The notes: a model not told the origin generated them from the sequence alone. A stretch of 19,185 bases of DNA from Smittium culicis (GCA_001970855.1 LSSN01000162.1:6810-25994); one strand, 5' to 3'. Numbered from the stretch's first letter, positions 1-9,276 are shown. Numbers and translations: made by a program.

Positions 1-1
1 T

Positions 2-3000
2 CAAGATAGTACAACTACTTCGCATGGAAATAATTCTACTTCAAATGATATCCATATGCCACCTGCTCAGTCCATAGATAGTCAAAATGTGGATGTTGAT
101 AAAACGAAAGCCTCTATTGATAAAATCGATACTGAAGTTTCAAATACCGACGGTACAGACGATTTATCTTTAAACTCAAATAGCTCAGCAATAGATGCAA
201 ACTCTAACTCCGATACCTTGGGCTCCACTTTGGATGTACTAGAAGTCAAAGTTGAAAATGAAAAAATTGATGAGACTAATATTGATAGTAAAATGGATAT
301 CGACACTGACGACGCTACTAAAAATGAACCCAGCTCTTGTAAAATTGAACAAGGAACTCCAGATACAAACTCCAATAGCTTGAATAGCTCGCTAAGCAAA
401 GAATCTAACGCTCATAGCTCAAAAGAAGGTGCTATTGTCGCCCAAAATAATTCAACTGCAAGCGATGCTGATCTTTGTATCGAATCATCGCCCTTGGATC
501 AGCAGCTTGTTGCTTTAAAAAGTATAACTAAAATTTCCTTCTCTATCAGCGGGCTTCCAGATGACTTGATTGATTATTGCTCAAAGAATCTACCCAGTTC
601 AGTTTTTAATGACGGTTTTCTTTCGGAATTCTATGTTGTTTTTTGGATTTTGAGCTTATATGATATCGAAGTTCCAGTTTCTAGGTATCAACTAGAAGTT
701 GATAGGCTAGAGTCTTTTGTTAAGCACGTGTCCACCTTTATATCCTCGCAAAATTCGTACCAACAAGAAAACTCGGGGAACAACGTCAGGCTAAATAACC
801 TTACTCTTGAAAAAGAAAGCGAAAAAGCTCAGCTTATGGTCACGTCATTACAAAAAGAAATGACCGAGCAATCTGAACATGTTAAGAGGGTAAACGATTG
901 GCTTGTATTACAAAAGGATCTTTGGTTTTCTCTTTCATCGAGTGAAAGATTTAAAGTAACTGAATGCTTATTCCAGTATTGCATTTTCCCGCGTGCTATT
1001 AACAGCGCAAGCGATTCCATCTTTGCTGCGAAATTCATCACGCTAATGCAATTTCCTCTTAGAACATCAATGTTCCCAACCTTAGTTTTGCTCGACAAAA
1101 TCTTTAATAGTTCGTTGCTTTCAATCTTAGAAAGCTTGACTGAGGACGAATCTATAAATTATTCGTTATTCCTAAACACATTACTTTCAAAACTAAATAT
1201 ATGGCACACCGATTGTGACGCTTATATCCGAGAATGTATTGGCCCTGGCAGCTGCCATGGATTTATTCAAAAGTGGAACTCTGAAGCTGGAACTAATTTC
1301 TTTAGCAACAATGATAAATATAATATTTCTCATATGTTATCTCACTCTAATTTTATAAAGATAAACTTCAAGTGGCATACAATCCTACAAAGAGTTTTTA
1401 CCTCTGCTATCAATTCGAGCGATGCGGATTTAGTTCGTAAAGCATTACTTGGACTACGTACAGTATCAGACTTTTTCCCTGCGACTCTTGAAAGTGGAAC
1501 ATCTATTTCCAACCTAGTAAAGAAGTTGGTAACAAATTCAAATAACCTAAAGAAACTTGACTACAGCTTCAGTCAGACTAAAGTCTCAGATGGTTCAGAC
1601 AACCAAGATAAAAGTCAAAATACGAAGCTAGACGAGTCTGTAAGTTCCAGACAAGATATTAAAGTTCTTGCTCGAGCCTGCGTAGCTATACTTGAATCTA
1701 AAAAGTCTAAATGGGTCACTTCTAACTTATTTTTTGAACACAAGAAAACATCCGCTGAATGTGCTTTACTTGACAATGATCCTAGCCCCAACAACAGCTC
1801 CACTAAGGAAGCTGACACTCCTAAAACAAATAAAACTCTTGCTAATAAGCAGCCCGCCTCTAGAAAAGAGCCTTTATCAAAATCCACTCAAGTTAACGAT
1901 AAATATAATGACTCTCCAAAAAATAAACCTGTTAATACTCCCAGAAAAAGTTCTTTGGGACCAAATATATCTAGAAAAAGATCTCGTAGTACAAATCGCT
2001 CCAGATCTCGAGCTGCTGAGCATAAAGATAAGGAACCTGAGTCGAAGGAAGCTAAATATGACCAAAAAAATAAAAACGAAGGTAAGAACCAAACTAAAAA
2101 GTCTATTTCTACTCAGGAGCTCTCTGAGAAAAAGATTAAATCAAACAGTAAAGTCAGCGACGACGTTGATAAACGTGGTCTTATTCCGCCTACAAATAAA
2201 CCACAACTATCTCCAACTCCAACACAAAAAAACAACCGCTTGGACTCTTCCAAGTCAAAAGTATTTGTCAAACCTGAACTCACTACCACTCGCGATTCTA
2301 CTAAGCCTAGTATACCTATTTCCAGCGATATTGAGAACTCCTCATATAACTCAAAATTAGTAAAATCCATGTCACACAGTAGCCATACAAGCCAAGATGA
2401 TAATTCTAGCTCCATAGCTAAAGACTCAGCTAAGTCTGACACTATACCTGCTACATTCCCTAAATCTGATTCTGCAAACAAAATTGGAATCAAGGGGTCA
2501 AGCTCATCTACGACTCAACCTGAAAAAACAAATCGTGCCATAGAGAAAAATGGCATGATTAAAATAAGCTCTGGTGGCAATACTGTTCCCGATAAGGAGA
2601 ATACAGAACCTAAGCCTAAAACTATAGTATCACGCCCTGCTCCAAATTCTGATAATAAATCTAACTCTAGTTCTGCTGCAAATAACACACAACCCCATGT
2701 TTCCTCTAAAGTAGAAAACGAAAAAGCATTGTCTAAAAGTCAAAATTATGGTAAAAATTCTAAAAATGCAGATAATGACTCTGAATCTGTTAGATCTTCT
2801 AAATCGGAATCTAAATATCCCAATACACCTTCTAAAGATACTGATGTACCAAAGAAATCTACACCAGGAAAGACACTGACTGGCGAAGAGGTAAAAAATA
2901 AGGAAAGTAGCCTAAGAGCGCTTCTTCTAAAACAAAGGGACTCTTTACAGCTAAGCGGTGCTAGCTCTCCTGGAAACAATTCAGAAAAAAATAAAAGGCC

Positions 3001-4078
3001 AGGGACATTTGAGGATCATGGAAAAAATCAGTCTAAGAAGCAAAAGAAGTTTGACTCTGTGGCAAGTGAAAATGTTGATGGAAATCGTCATGATTCAAAT
3101 AGTTCAGCTAGATCAGAATCTGGCTATAATACACCTACTGGAAAAAACTATAGCGGTAGAAATTCTAATAGCAACTTCTCTGGAGGAAACAATAATAGAG
3201 TCTACCCAAATAGCGACATCAATCGAAATAAAAAAAATTATAATAGCTATCATAGTAATAGACATGACAATTCTGGTTTTGATAGTCAAATGAATAGAAC
3301 TGAAGAAAGTGATATTAACAGCACACCACATTATAACGATAAAGGAAGTAGTAATTGGCAAACAGACAATTATGATAGAAGAAGCTCATTAAATTATGAT
3401 AACAAAAATATCAACAAAAATAATAATAGAGTCGATAATAACATAAAAAATTCTAGTAGAGAAGATAAAATAAAGCCCCATGAAAATAATAAAGGCGGAC
3501 TACACATCAAAGGCGCAAATAGCGAAGTTAGTTCATACAGCGAAAATAGACAAAGTGATAGCAAAATAAATGTTAAACAAAACAGTAACCGCCATAGTAA
3601 TTCTAGAGACAGGCAAGATGATAATAATACTGGCAATTCTCATGGTAGATATGAAAATAATTTCAGCAGTAGCTCACATGATAGACAATCCGATGACTTC
3701 CGCAGCAACTCAAAAGGCAATAGCAATAACAACAATAACAACAATAACAACAATAACAATAACTTTTCTTATAATACCGCAAGCGCAAATAGATCAAGGA
3801 AAGGTGATAAGGATGACAGTTTTAATGGTAAACAGGGAGGTAACAGAAACAATAATGCCAATAATAATAATAATAACAGGCAACCAGGATTTGGTCAGAG
3901 GGGAAACTATGGAAATAATAATAGATTTGGAAATGACAAAGGCTACAATAATCGAGGAGATAAAGCGCAAAACGAAAATAACCGTGGCCAATTTGATCGA
4001 GGTAATAATAATTATGGAGACAGGTACAACAACAATAACAATGATTTTGATCGAAAGAAAAGAAGGAACAATTACTGA
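2..4078 (+). CDS. THO2: THO complex subunit 2 (Tho2/THOC2), C-terminal part, 5' truncated
   Basis: Tho2 is the large scaffold of the nuclear THO complex, which joins TREX to couple transcription elongation with mRNP packaging and export. The frame is open from base 2, so the Met at 56 is probably internal and the N-terminal scaffold lies upstream of the window. Counting from that Met: residues 1-150 are acidic, Ser/Asn/Asp-rich and disordered; about 155-480 is the conserved Tho2 C-terminal domain. Within it I see a VVFWILSLYDIEVP block, a coiled-coil-like stretch (about 260-285), CLFQYCIFPRAI near 303, and WHTDCDAYIREC near 382, all matching the order in THOC2 proteins. From about 495 on the protein is low-complexity, Ser/Lys-rich with an SRSTNRSRSR patch, then Asn/Gly/Arg-rich, ending RKKRRNNY. 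The Tho2 C-terminus of yeast is known to bind nucleic acid, and this basic tail fits that. No intron is needed. An AATAAA lies at 4351-4356. Confidence 0.9.
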   Translation, partial: QDSTTTSHGNNSTSNDIHMPPAQSIDSQNVDVDKTKASIDKIDTEVSNTDGTDDLSLNSNSSAIDANSNSDTLGSTLDVLEVKVENEKIDETNIDSKMDIDTDDATKNEPSSCKIEQGTPDTNSNSLNSSLSKESNAHSSKEGAIVAQNNSTASDADLCIESSPLDQQLVALKSITKISFSISGLPDDLIDYCSKNLPSSVFNDGFLSEFYVVFWILSLYDIEVPVSRYQLEVDRLESFVKHVSTFISSQNSYQQENSGNNVRLNNLTLEKESEKAQLMVTSLQKEMTEQSEHVKRVNDWLVLQKDLWFSLSSSERFKVTECLFQYCIFPRAINSASDSIFAAKFITLMQFPLRTSMFPTLVLLDKIFNSSLLSILESLTEDESINYSLFLNTLLSKLNIWHTDCDAYIRECIGPGSCHGFIQKWNSEAGTNFFSNNDKYNISHMLSHSNFIKINFKWHTILQRVFTSAINSSDADLVRKALLGLRTVSDFFPATLESGTSISNLVKKLVTNSNNLKKLDYSFSQTKVSDGSDNQDKSQNTKLDESVSSRQDIKVLARACVAILESKKSKWVTSNLFFEHKKTSAECALLDNDPSPNNSSTKEADTPKTNKTLANKQPASRKEPLSKSTQVNDKYNDSPKNKPVNTPRKSSLGPNISRKRSRSTNRSRSRAAEHKDKEPESKEAKYDQKNKNEGKNQTKKSISTQELSEKKIKSNSKVSDDVDKRGLIPPTNKPQLSPTPTQKNNRLDSSKSKVFVKPELTTTRDSTKPSIPISSDIENSSYNSKLVKSMSHSSHTSQDDNSSSIAKDSAKSDTIPATFPKSDSANKIGIKGSSSSTTQPEKTNRAIEKNGMIKISSGGNTVPDKENTEPKPKTIVSRPAPNSDNKSNSSSAANNTQPHVSSKVENEKALSKSQNYGKNSKNADNDSESVRSSKSESKYPNTPSKDTDVPKKSTPGKTLTGEEVKNKESSLRALLLKQRDSLQLSGASSPGNNSEKNKRPGTFEDHGKNQSKKQKKFDSVASENVDGNRHDSNSSARSESGYNTPTGKNYSGRNSNSNFSGGNNNRVYPNSDINRNKKNYNSYHSNRHDNSGFDSQMNRTEESDINSTPHYNDKGSSNWQTDNYDRRSSLNYDNKNINKNNNRVDNNIKNSSREDKIKPHENNKGGLHIKGANSEVSSYSENRQSDSKINVKQNSNRHSNSRDRQDDNNTGNSHGRYENNFSSSSHDRQSDDFRSNSKGNSNNNNNNNNNNNNNFSYNTASANRSRKGDKDDSFNGKQGGNRNNNANNNNNNRQPGFGQRGNYGNNNRFGNDKGYNNRGDKAQNENNRGQFDRGNNNYGDRYNNNNNDFDRKKRRNNY
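3725..3763 (+). repeat. AAC/AAT trinucleotide microsatellite coding poly-Asn
   Basis: Thirteen consecutive Asn codons in the Tho2 tail alternate AAT and AAC with a 9-base period (AAT AAC AAC, about three times) before becoming irregular. Shorter Asn runs follow near 3850-3880 and 4025-4040. The period suggests growth by replication slippage, so the length is likely to vary between strains. Confidence 0.85.
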
Positions 4079-4440
4079 TATAAAAGGATACATGTTTATT
4101 TAACCTCTTGTTTTTTTCTTTGGATAAAGTGAATCTGATTTCCCTAAATCATTATATTTATTTAGTAATATTTAGTAATGTTGATTTTTTTAATGTAATT
4201 TGAATTTAGTAACATATTTGAATTAACATAATTAATCAATTTAAAGAGTTGAAAGCATTTACAATCCAAAAAAATTTCATATGGAATTTTTTTCTTATAC
4301 AACTTGTACTTGTCATTTTTTTTGTATCAGAATTTTATCGGTACAATAACAATAAAAGAAAATACATAGTAAAATAAACTAAAAAAATAGCCTAGTTGGT
4401 GCAAGGCATAAAAAAGCTAATATTTTAATACTAATAAATT
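4079..4440. other. AT-rich 3' flank of the Tho2 gene
   Basis: This spacer after the Tho2 stop codon is AT-rich with T and A runs and has no gene. AATAAA at 4351-4356 is a possible poly(A) signal, about 275 bases after the stop, and is weak evidence because fungal signals are loose. A sequence resembling a pol III A box lies at 4388-4399 and is listed separately. Confidence 0.5.
4388..4399 (+). promoter_or_regulatory. Possible RNA polymerase III A box
   Basis: TAGCCTAGTTGG fits the A-box consensus TRGYNNARNNGG exactly and is followed by TGCAAGGC, which resembles a tRNA D-arm. It lies about 50 bases before the GC-rich island at 4441. No B box (GGTTCGANTCC) was found at the usual distance and no tRNA folds here. 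A match of this quality is expected about once by chance in a window this size, so it only matters because of the adjacent island. Confidence 0.2.
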
Positions 4441-4885
4441 CCTCTGCCGGACTACCGGCTACGTACCTAAAGGGAAATGGGATCAATCTATCAACCGAGA
4501 GATCCACACAGACATTGCTAAAAGTAGGCTGGTTGACTGAAGTTACAAGCAGTCATGGAATTAAGCTCGTTCCAACAAAATTGAATTCGTTGAGATCATT
4601 GAGCTCCTAGTCAGAGCATACATCTAACAGGATTAATAAAAAATAGGCTCCTACCCAAACGTGGGAATGATCGATATGGCTCTCCTAAAATAAGCTTATA
4701 AACGGCTGAGATCCGTAATGCTGTCGAACGCTGGACTTGTGCACAGATAATGTCTCAGACTTTGCTAAACGAATCGGTTCCTCTTGTTTCTAGATGGTCC
4801 TCCTCTGGAATCGCTGTGCTCCGAATCGCTGTTTGTTGCGTTCACTATCCCTGACAAAGGATAGTGCAACGCTGTGTAAAATTTT
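4441..4885. ncRNA. GC-rich, hairpin-rich island; candidate structured RNA, strand unknown
   Basis: By hand count 4441-4860 is about 45% GC, above the Tho2 gene and far above the roughly 20% of nearby spacer. All frames on both strands carry frequent stops, so it is not an intact gene. Visible stems: GCCGG/CCGGC at 4446-4459, CCCA/TGGG at 4654-4665, ACGG/CCGT at 4702-4716, CAAC/GTTG inside AGCTC/GAGCT at 4564-4605, and a 13-bp stem with one bulge at 4838-4872, followed on the plus strand by TTTT at about 4883. GAATCGCTGT is repeated at 4808 and 4823. I could not match it to RNase P, MRP, SRP, snRNA or U3 RNAs by eye. It could instead be a decayed transposon or a foreign insertion. Confidence 0.35.
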
Positions 4886-5045
4886 AGTATATTGTACTTA
4901 GAAAAGTACACTACTTAATCCCCTAAACCACGGCAAGGTATTTCACTCATAGTAGAACTTATACTTTGCATATTAGATATTTTATAGCATGTTTTATTGT
5001 AGAAAGGAAAAGGTACCAGACTCAGTAAATAGGTATGATTTTTAA

Positions 5046-5207
5046 ATGATAAGAAATTCTATTTTAATCGATAAATGGTTGAACTTTAATCCCTTCAATA
5101 AATCAGAATCTTTTAATTTAAATGGCGAAAATTCTAGACCTTATTTTTATGTTAGACGAGTAAAAGAATCTCAATCTGCTCAATATCTTGCTTTATGTAC
5201 ATACTAG
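5046..5207 (+). other. 53-codon ORF close to a poly(A) run; possible retrocopy remnant
   Basis: ATG at 5046 opens 53 codons ending TAG at 5205-5207, with TAA directly before the ATG in frame. The product starts MIRNSILIDKWLNFNPFNKS and ends AQYLALCTY. Its composition, with Asn, Ser, Trp, Arg and Gln, looks more protein-like than chance ORFs in this spacer, but I recognise no family. A 19-A run begins 16 bases after the stop, as at the 3' end of an inserted cDNA. It may be a remnant, a real small gene or chance; ORFs this short are common. Confidence 0.2.
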
Positions 5208-5223
5208 GGTTATAATATAATTT

Positions 5224-5242
5224 AAAAAAAAAAAAAAAAAAA
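5224..5242 (+). repeat. Run of 19 A
   Basis: Uninterrupted A run in the convergent intergenic region. It may be a simple homopolymer of AT-rich DNA or the tail of an inserted transcript copy. I saw no flanking target-site duplication. Confidence 0.8.
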
Positions 5243-5510
5243 GATAAATTATTACAATTTGATTATATTTAAAGGTATTAGGAAGTAACATAGAATTTTT
5301 TTAGCGAAAAAAAAATCCAATTACGATTAGAAATAATATTACAAAGTCACTTTTTTAAAGTTTATATTATTTTTTATGGCTTCTTATTTTTAAACTGTTT
5401 ATCGTAGTTTTTTATCCTTATTTTTTTTTTTACTTGTGAGTATGAATTTTAATATATGATGGAATTATAAATGAATAAATAGTATTTCTTCAAAGGGTCT
5501 TTATTTTTAT
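5243..5510. other. AT-rich 3' flank of the small minus-strand gene
   Basis: Very AT-rich with T and A runs. On the minus strand an AATAAA (plus strand 5500-5505) lies just after the stop codon of the 5511-6158 gene and may serve as its poly(A) signal. Nothing else is visible. Confidence 0.4.
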
Positions 5511-6158
5511 TTAGTCCAAAAACATGCCTTCAGAAATCATTTTTTCCATAGGAGTTTTAGGGCGGTTAAGGACGGAGTTAATATCGTTGTTATCGGAAGG
5601 AGGTGCTAATTCAGATGAGTAAAGAGGCTTTGATGACATTTTGCTGTTGACTATTGGCAAATTGTCGTTGATTGAAGAGGCGGGTGAGAATCTATGGCCT
5701 TGACCAAAGATGCTATGGAGGAAGCTACTGCCGCTTGCGGAGCTTCCTACACTATTAGCAGAATCAATTACGGAACCTGTGTTGATACTTTCACGGTGAC
5801 CGTGGCTGTGAGAAATACGCGAACTTCCTGAGGGCATAGTTTTACTATGTTGGAGTGGGTGATTGAAGGCGACATTCTGGTTTATATCTGGGTTTGTGTT
5901 CAAAATAGTAGAGTTTGGGATGCTTGAGTTAAAAAACGATCTTGGAAAGCTAAAGCTGGATGCTCTAGAGTAACTATTTGGAGGAGAAAATTGATTGAAG
6001 CCAGCATTCATAGAGTTTGAAGCTCGACGGGCTATCGGATGAGGTATGTTCATAGGAGCTGATTGTGCGATGTAGGAGTTTCCCATAACCGAGATTGGGC
6101 TAATATTGAAATCATTATCAGTGCCCCCTCCTTTATTTCCGTTTTTATCAAATGACAT
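5511..6158 (-). CDS. Uncharacterised Ser/Asn-rich disordered protein, 215 residues
   Basis: I do not recognise this family. The frame is intact, intron-free and clearly richer in GC than the spacers around it. The ATG at 6158 is the likely start because an in-frame stop lies a few codons upstream. The protein has no membrane segment or signal peptide and looks disordered, rich in Ser, Asn, Pro and Phe. Visible short motifs are RRAS at residues 44-47 and SRASSF at 64-69, both PKA-like phosphosites, a His-rich HSHGH patch near 120, and a C-terminal block RPKTPMEKMISEGMFLD at 199-215. A conserved-looking motif at the very end of a disordered protein suggests a regulatory or docking role in signalling, which is inference only. 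It converges with the Tho2 gene. Confidence 0.8.
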   Translation of the reverse strand: MSFDKNGNKGGGTDNDFNISPISVMGNSYIAQSAPMNIPHPIARRASNSMNAGFNQFSPPNSYSRASSFSFPRSFFNSSIPNSTILNTNPDINQNVAFNHPLQHSKTMPSGSSRISHSHGHRESINTGSVIDSANSVGSSASGSSFLHSIFGQGHRFSPASSINDNLPIVNSKMSSKPLYSSELAPPSDNNDINSVLNRPKTPMEKMISEGMFLD

Positions 6159-7450
6159 TGATGATCGATTATTTCTTTTTTAATATCAGAGTATCAAAAT
6201 AATGTCTTTTTCCTTATGTGATATCCTTTTACTTTTACTTATATTCGTCGCTGATAGTTAGTTTCTTTTTTTTTTACAAATATTTATTTACTTATGTATT
6301 AATAAGTAATTTTTGCTGGTGCAACTATAATCGGATAAAGTTGCAATATGGTATATTTATACTAATAAATATAATTATATATATGCAAGTTTCTAATGGA
6401 AATGTTAATCTTTGGCGAGACCTAATAATAAATTTATGAATGAAAATATTTAGACACGATCGTATAATCATGAAATGATATGTGATTTTAAATATTTGTA
6501 ATAAGATATTTTAAAGATGATATCATCATATTGATATCACACTGATATCTTTAATAAGCGTACTGTAAAAAATCATATACCTTTTTTGTAAAATAACAAT
6601 TTTGGAAGACTTCAATAGGTAGTGATATTACTACTTTTTATATCAATTTCAGTAAATGCGCTAAAATAATCGGAGCAAAATAATTAGAGTGATAATTAGG
6701 AAGGAGGCGATTAATAATACTTTAATTTTTTTTGAAAAATAGGCAAGTGAGTTTAACGATAGTTATATGAATTACAAAAAGATCAGGTAATGCTATAATA
6801 AAGTACAGGGGAGGATACTAATATAAATAATAAAATTTTTATTATTGTGTAGTAGGAGCTTTGTTGTGTATTTTTAATATATTATGAATGTATTAATACA
6901 AGAATATATGATTGCCTTTTAATTTTAGTTATTAAAAAAAGAAAAGGGTGCGTATGAATAAACACGAATGAAGAAATTTATGTTTATATATATGAATCTA
7001 AATCAAAAATGAAGAATAAAAAAAACTAAATTTCGAATTTTCATAATTGGCAAAATCTCTAGAGCTTCAATTTGGGCGTAGTAAATATTGTGTAATAAAG
7101 GCTGGCTTTGGTTTGAGCAATAAAAATGGCCCGTAGTACAAAAACGTGATATAAATAAACATGCGTAGCTGAAGATACTGATTTGAATACATTACACAAT
7201 AATCTGCAAATCGCCAATAAACAGAAACTTGTTCTACAAATAATATTACAGCAATAGTAGTATTTGTTTAGTAAAAAAGGAGTATTGTTCCTGATGAGAA
7301 AAAAATACATAAACTACAACTCTTATGTATGGTTCAATTCATACTTTTAAGGGGCGAGGGACAAGAAGCGAATATTAGCATAATAAATAATAATCACACG
7401 TTTTCTAATTACGACTATAACATATCCAAACAAGTGGAATGCTTTTTGAT
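6159..7450. other. AT-rich spacer upstream of the small gene, no supported gene
   Basis: The first 100 bases hold the presumed promoter of the minus-strand gene and are T/C-rich. Several frames of 65-85 codons occur here, but their products are hydrophobic, Tyr/Phe/Ile-rich and typical of chance in AT-rich DNA. A cluster of GATATC sites at 6516-6549 and a palindrome TGTATTAATACA at 6889-6900 are the only ordered sequences I noticed. Confidence 0.5.
6516..6549. promoter_or_regulatory. Three GATATC sites, one inside a 12-bp palindrome
   Basis: GATATC occurs at 6519, 6533 and 6544; the first sits in the perfect palindrome GATGATATCATC (6516-6527). The cluster lies about 360 bases upstream of the start of the small minus-strand gene. 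It might be a binding-site cluster, but short palindromes are common in AT-rich DNA. Confidence 0.2.
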
Positions 7451-7638
7451 CCTTCCCTCTCAAATACTCTTTAAAATTTTGAATTTATCGATTCGCCTAT
7501 CATTTAAAATTACCTTTTTTATTTGAACTCATTATACAACAATCCAATATTGTTTAGTTTGACGGAATTAAATTATACTTTTTGAAACAAGTTGGTTGTA
7601 TTTGGTAGATCAAAAAAAGTCTACCTTCCAGGAAAGGG
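7451..7638 (-). mobile_element. piggyBac-type MITE, copy 1
   Basis: About 190-bp non-autonomous element. Orientation is defined so that the plus form begins CCCTTTC..GGTAGAC and ends GAACGGGAAAGGG. This copy is reversed: it starts with a diverged CCTTCCC end and finishes GTCTACCTTCCAGGAAAGGG, followed by TTAA at 7639-7642. The left flank TGAT is a degraded TTAA. It has no coding capacity. Confidence 0.7.
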
Positions 7639-8081
7639 TTAATTGCCAAAGTTAGCCATTCACATATTATTAAGTGTCTTTTAGCTATAAAAATAACTGT
7701 TGTATTGGGCTGATATTTTAATGAGCTAAATAATATATTTGCATAAAAATTTATATTGAATAAAGTTATTAGATTTTTTTTTATAAATGGGCTATACTTG
7801 AGAGGTCCCAAAAATTTAGCGCAATGCTAATATATTATGTAATGATAGAATAACATAATAAATTCTGCATAATAAATCAGGGGAACATCAAGCTAGTGAA
7901 AATTATAAAAAATATCTGCCGTTAATTTTTTTGGTTGTTGATATTCCCTAACATAATAGCTATATTTACTGTCTAAGTTTTTTTTTTTTTTTTCCCTCAG
8001 AAAGTTACTGCTTTAAAAGTTTTATTATTTTATTACTTGAACCTAGTATATGAATTTTTTTATTACTTTGTCCATACTTGG

Positions 8082-8272
8082 CCCTTCTCTAGGCATTATT
8101 CTATTTTTGATCCGCTAAACAGGGCCAACTGCGTCCAATTTAAATAATTTATTACCAAGGCTAGATCAGATATTGGTTTGTTGCAGGACAGTCGCAAATA
8201 ATACACTTTTTTATAAACTACTACCTAATTAATAATTTTATTTTTTTCAAAGAGTGTTTGATCAGGAAAGGG
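8082..8272 (+). mobile_element. piggyBac-type MITE, copy 2
   Basis: Begins CCCTTCTCTAGGC and carries CTATTTTTGATCCGCTAAAC, then the internal GCAAATAATA and TTTATAAAC blocks, then TTTCAAAGAGTGTTTGATC and the end AGGAAAGGG. TTAA follows at 8273-8276. The left flank is TTGG, so that side of the site has decayed. Confidence 0.75.
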
Positions 8273-8800
8273 TTAATTATATTTTAGTTGGCCAATTGTT
8301 TCGTAATTGATATGCGCATAATGAATTATTAAACGATTTTATGTTCTCTAAACCGATTTTCGTAATTCCAATATTTAACTAATTCATTTCCTAGATGACC
8401 TTGTAAATTAATTTAATTGGACTAATAATTTAATATTTGACAGTTTGTTTATTTGCATTTTAGGGGGTTTGATTTGATTTTCATGCAATTATTCGCTTAT
8501 AGGTTTCAGAAACCACATCCCTTACAACTTAAATAATCTTGTGCTTTTGCATTTTTGCATTTTAGTATGCATCATAGGCTAAACTCTAGAAAATGAAAGA
8601 AAAACAAACCATTTATTAATTGTTTGTCACGATATTTCTTCACTTAAGTTCTAAACTTATACTCTGAGGAAAATTAAAAAAAAAAAGTTCGATAAATAGT
8701 ATAAAATTGAACTTCAAATTTGGGCGGGGAAATTTTGAAAATTGTATATCTTTTAAATTTCTATTATTTTCTACTCACCTGCTTTATTTTTGTTTTTTAA

Positions 8801-8989
8801 CTCTTTCCCGTTCAACACTCTTTAAAAAAATTAATTTATTGATTCGCTTATGATTTAAAAGAAAGTTTATTATTTGCTGCTATTCTATAAAACGCAAACA
8901 AATAGACGTGCCTCGGAATTTAATTATTATTTTTGAATTTAATTTGCTGGATTTAGTAGATCAAAAACGGTCTATCTCCCATGAAAGGG
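8801..8989 (-). mobile_element. piggyBac-type MITE, copy 3, intact TTAA on both sides
   Basis: Reversed copy beginning CTCTTTCCCGTTCAACACTC and ending ATGAAAGGG. It is flanked by TTAA at 8797-8800 and 8990-8993, the clearest target-site duplication in the cluster. TTAA duplication with CCC...GGG termini is the hallmark of the piggyBac superfamily. Confidence 0.85.
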
Positions 8990-9276
8990 TTAAACTAAAT
9001 TTTAAAGTGAAACTATATGATAGAGTCACACTATAAATCATTTTTATGGATTTAATTGGATAATTTTTTATAATAAAAGGATAACAATCCTTGAAGAGAA
9101 TAAGTAAATATATTGTTTATCTTGGAACTTGGCTATATCAATCCTCATTTATTTGTTTTTTTTTGGATAATTTTGGTACTAAAATAAGCATAAATATCTG
9201 TTTAATGAAGAATTGGCACTTACAGGATCGATAGTATACTGATGTTCCTATACGTTTCATTAAAGAAAAATTTTAA

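Noticed and set aside
82..4093. Other frames overlapping the Tho2 gene
   Set aside because: They are shadows produced by biased codons and low-complexity repeats of the real frame.
4702..4735. CTGAGA and TAATGCTG resembling TPP riboswitch elements
   Set aside because: In TPP riboswitches these lie in separate arms with other conserved parts between; here they are adjacent, the rest is missing and no thiamine gene is near.
4441..4880. Retroelement protein read through stops in the GC island
   Set aside because: Both strands give protein-looking text when stops are ignored, but stop counts equal chance and no catalytic motif is present.
4920..4929. CCCCTAAACC as a telomerase RNA template
   Set aside because: Only nine bases fit a CCCTAAA repeat, the host telomere repeat is unknown and no pseudoknot was identified.
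6218..6439. 73-codon plus-strand frame in the presumed promoter of the small gene
   Set aside because: Product is almost only Phe, Tyr, Ile, Leu and Asn, a by-product of T-rich DNA.
7059..7310. 83-codon frame on the minus strand
   Set aside because: Tyr/Phe/Cys/Leu-rich product without recognisable motif, no context, and length within chance for AT-rich spacer; kept out of the gene list, though RNA evidence could revive it.
7329..7526. 65-codon frame overlapping MITE copy 1
   Set aside because: Runs from spacer into the transposon end and has no protein-like features.
7554..7811. 85-codon minus frame across MITE copy 1
   Set aside because: Half of it is MITE sequence, so it is not a gene.
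7978..8000. T-run followed by CCCTCAG, like a 3' splice site
   Set aside because: No open frame follows and no matching upstream exon exists; it is probably a homopolymer.
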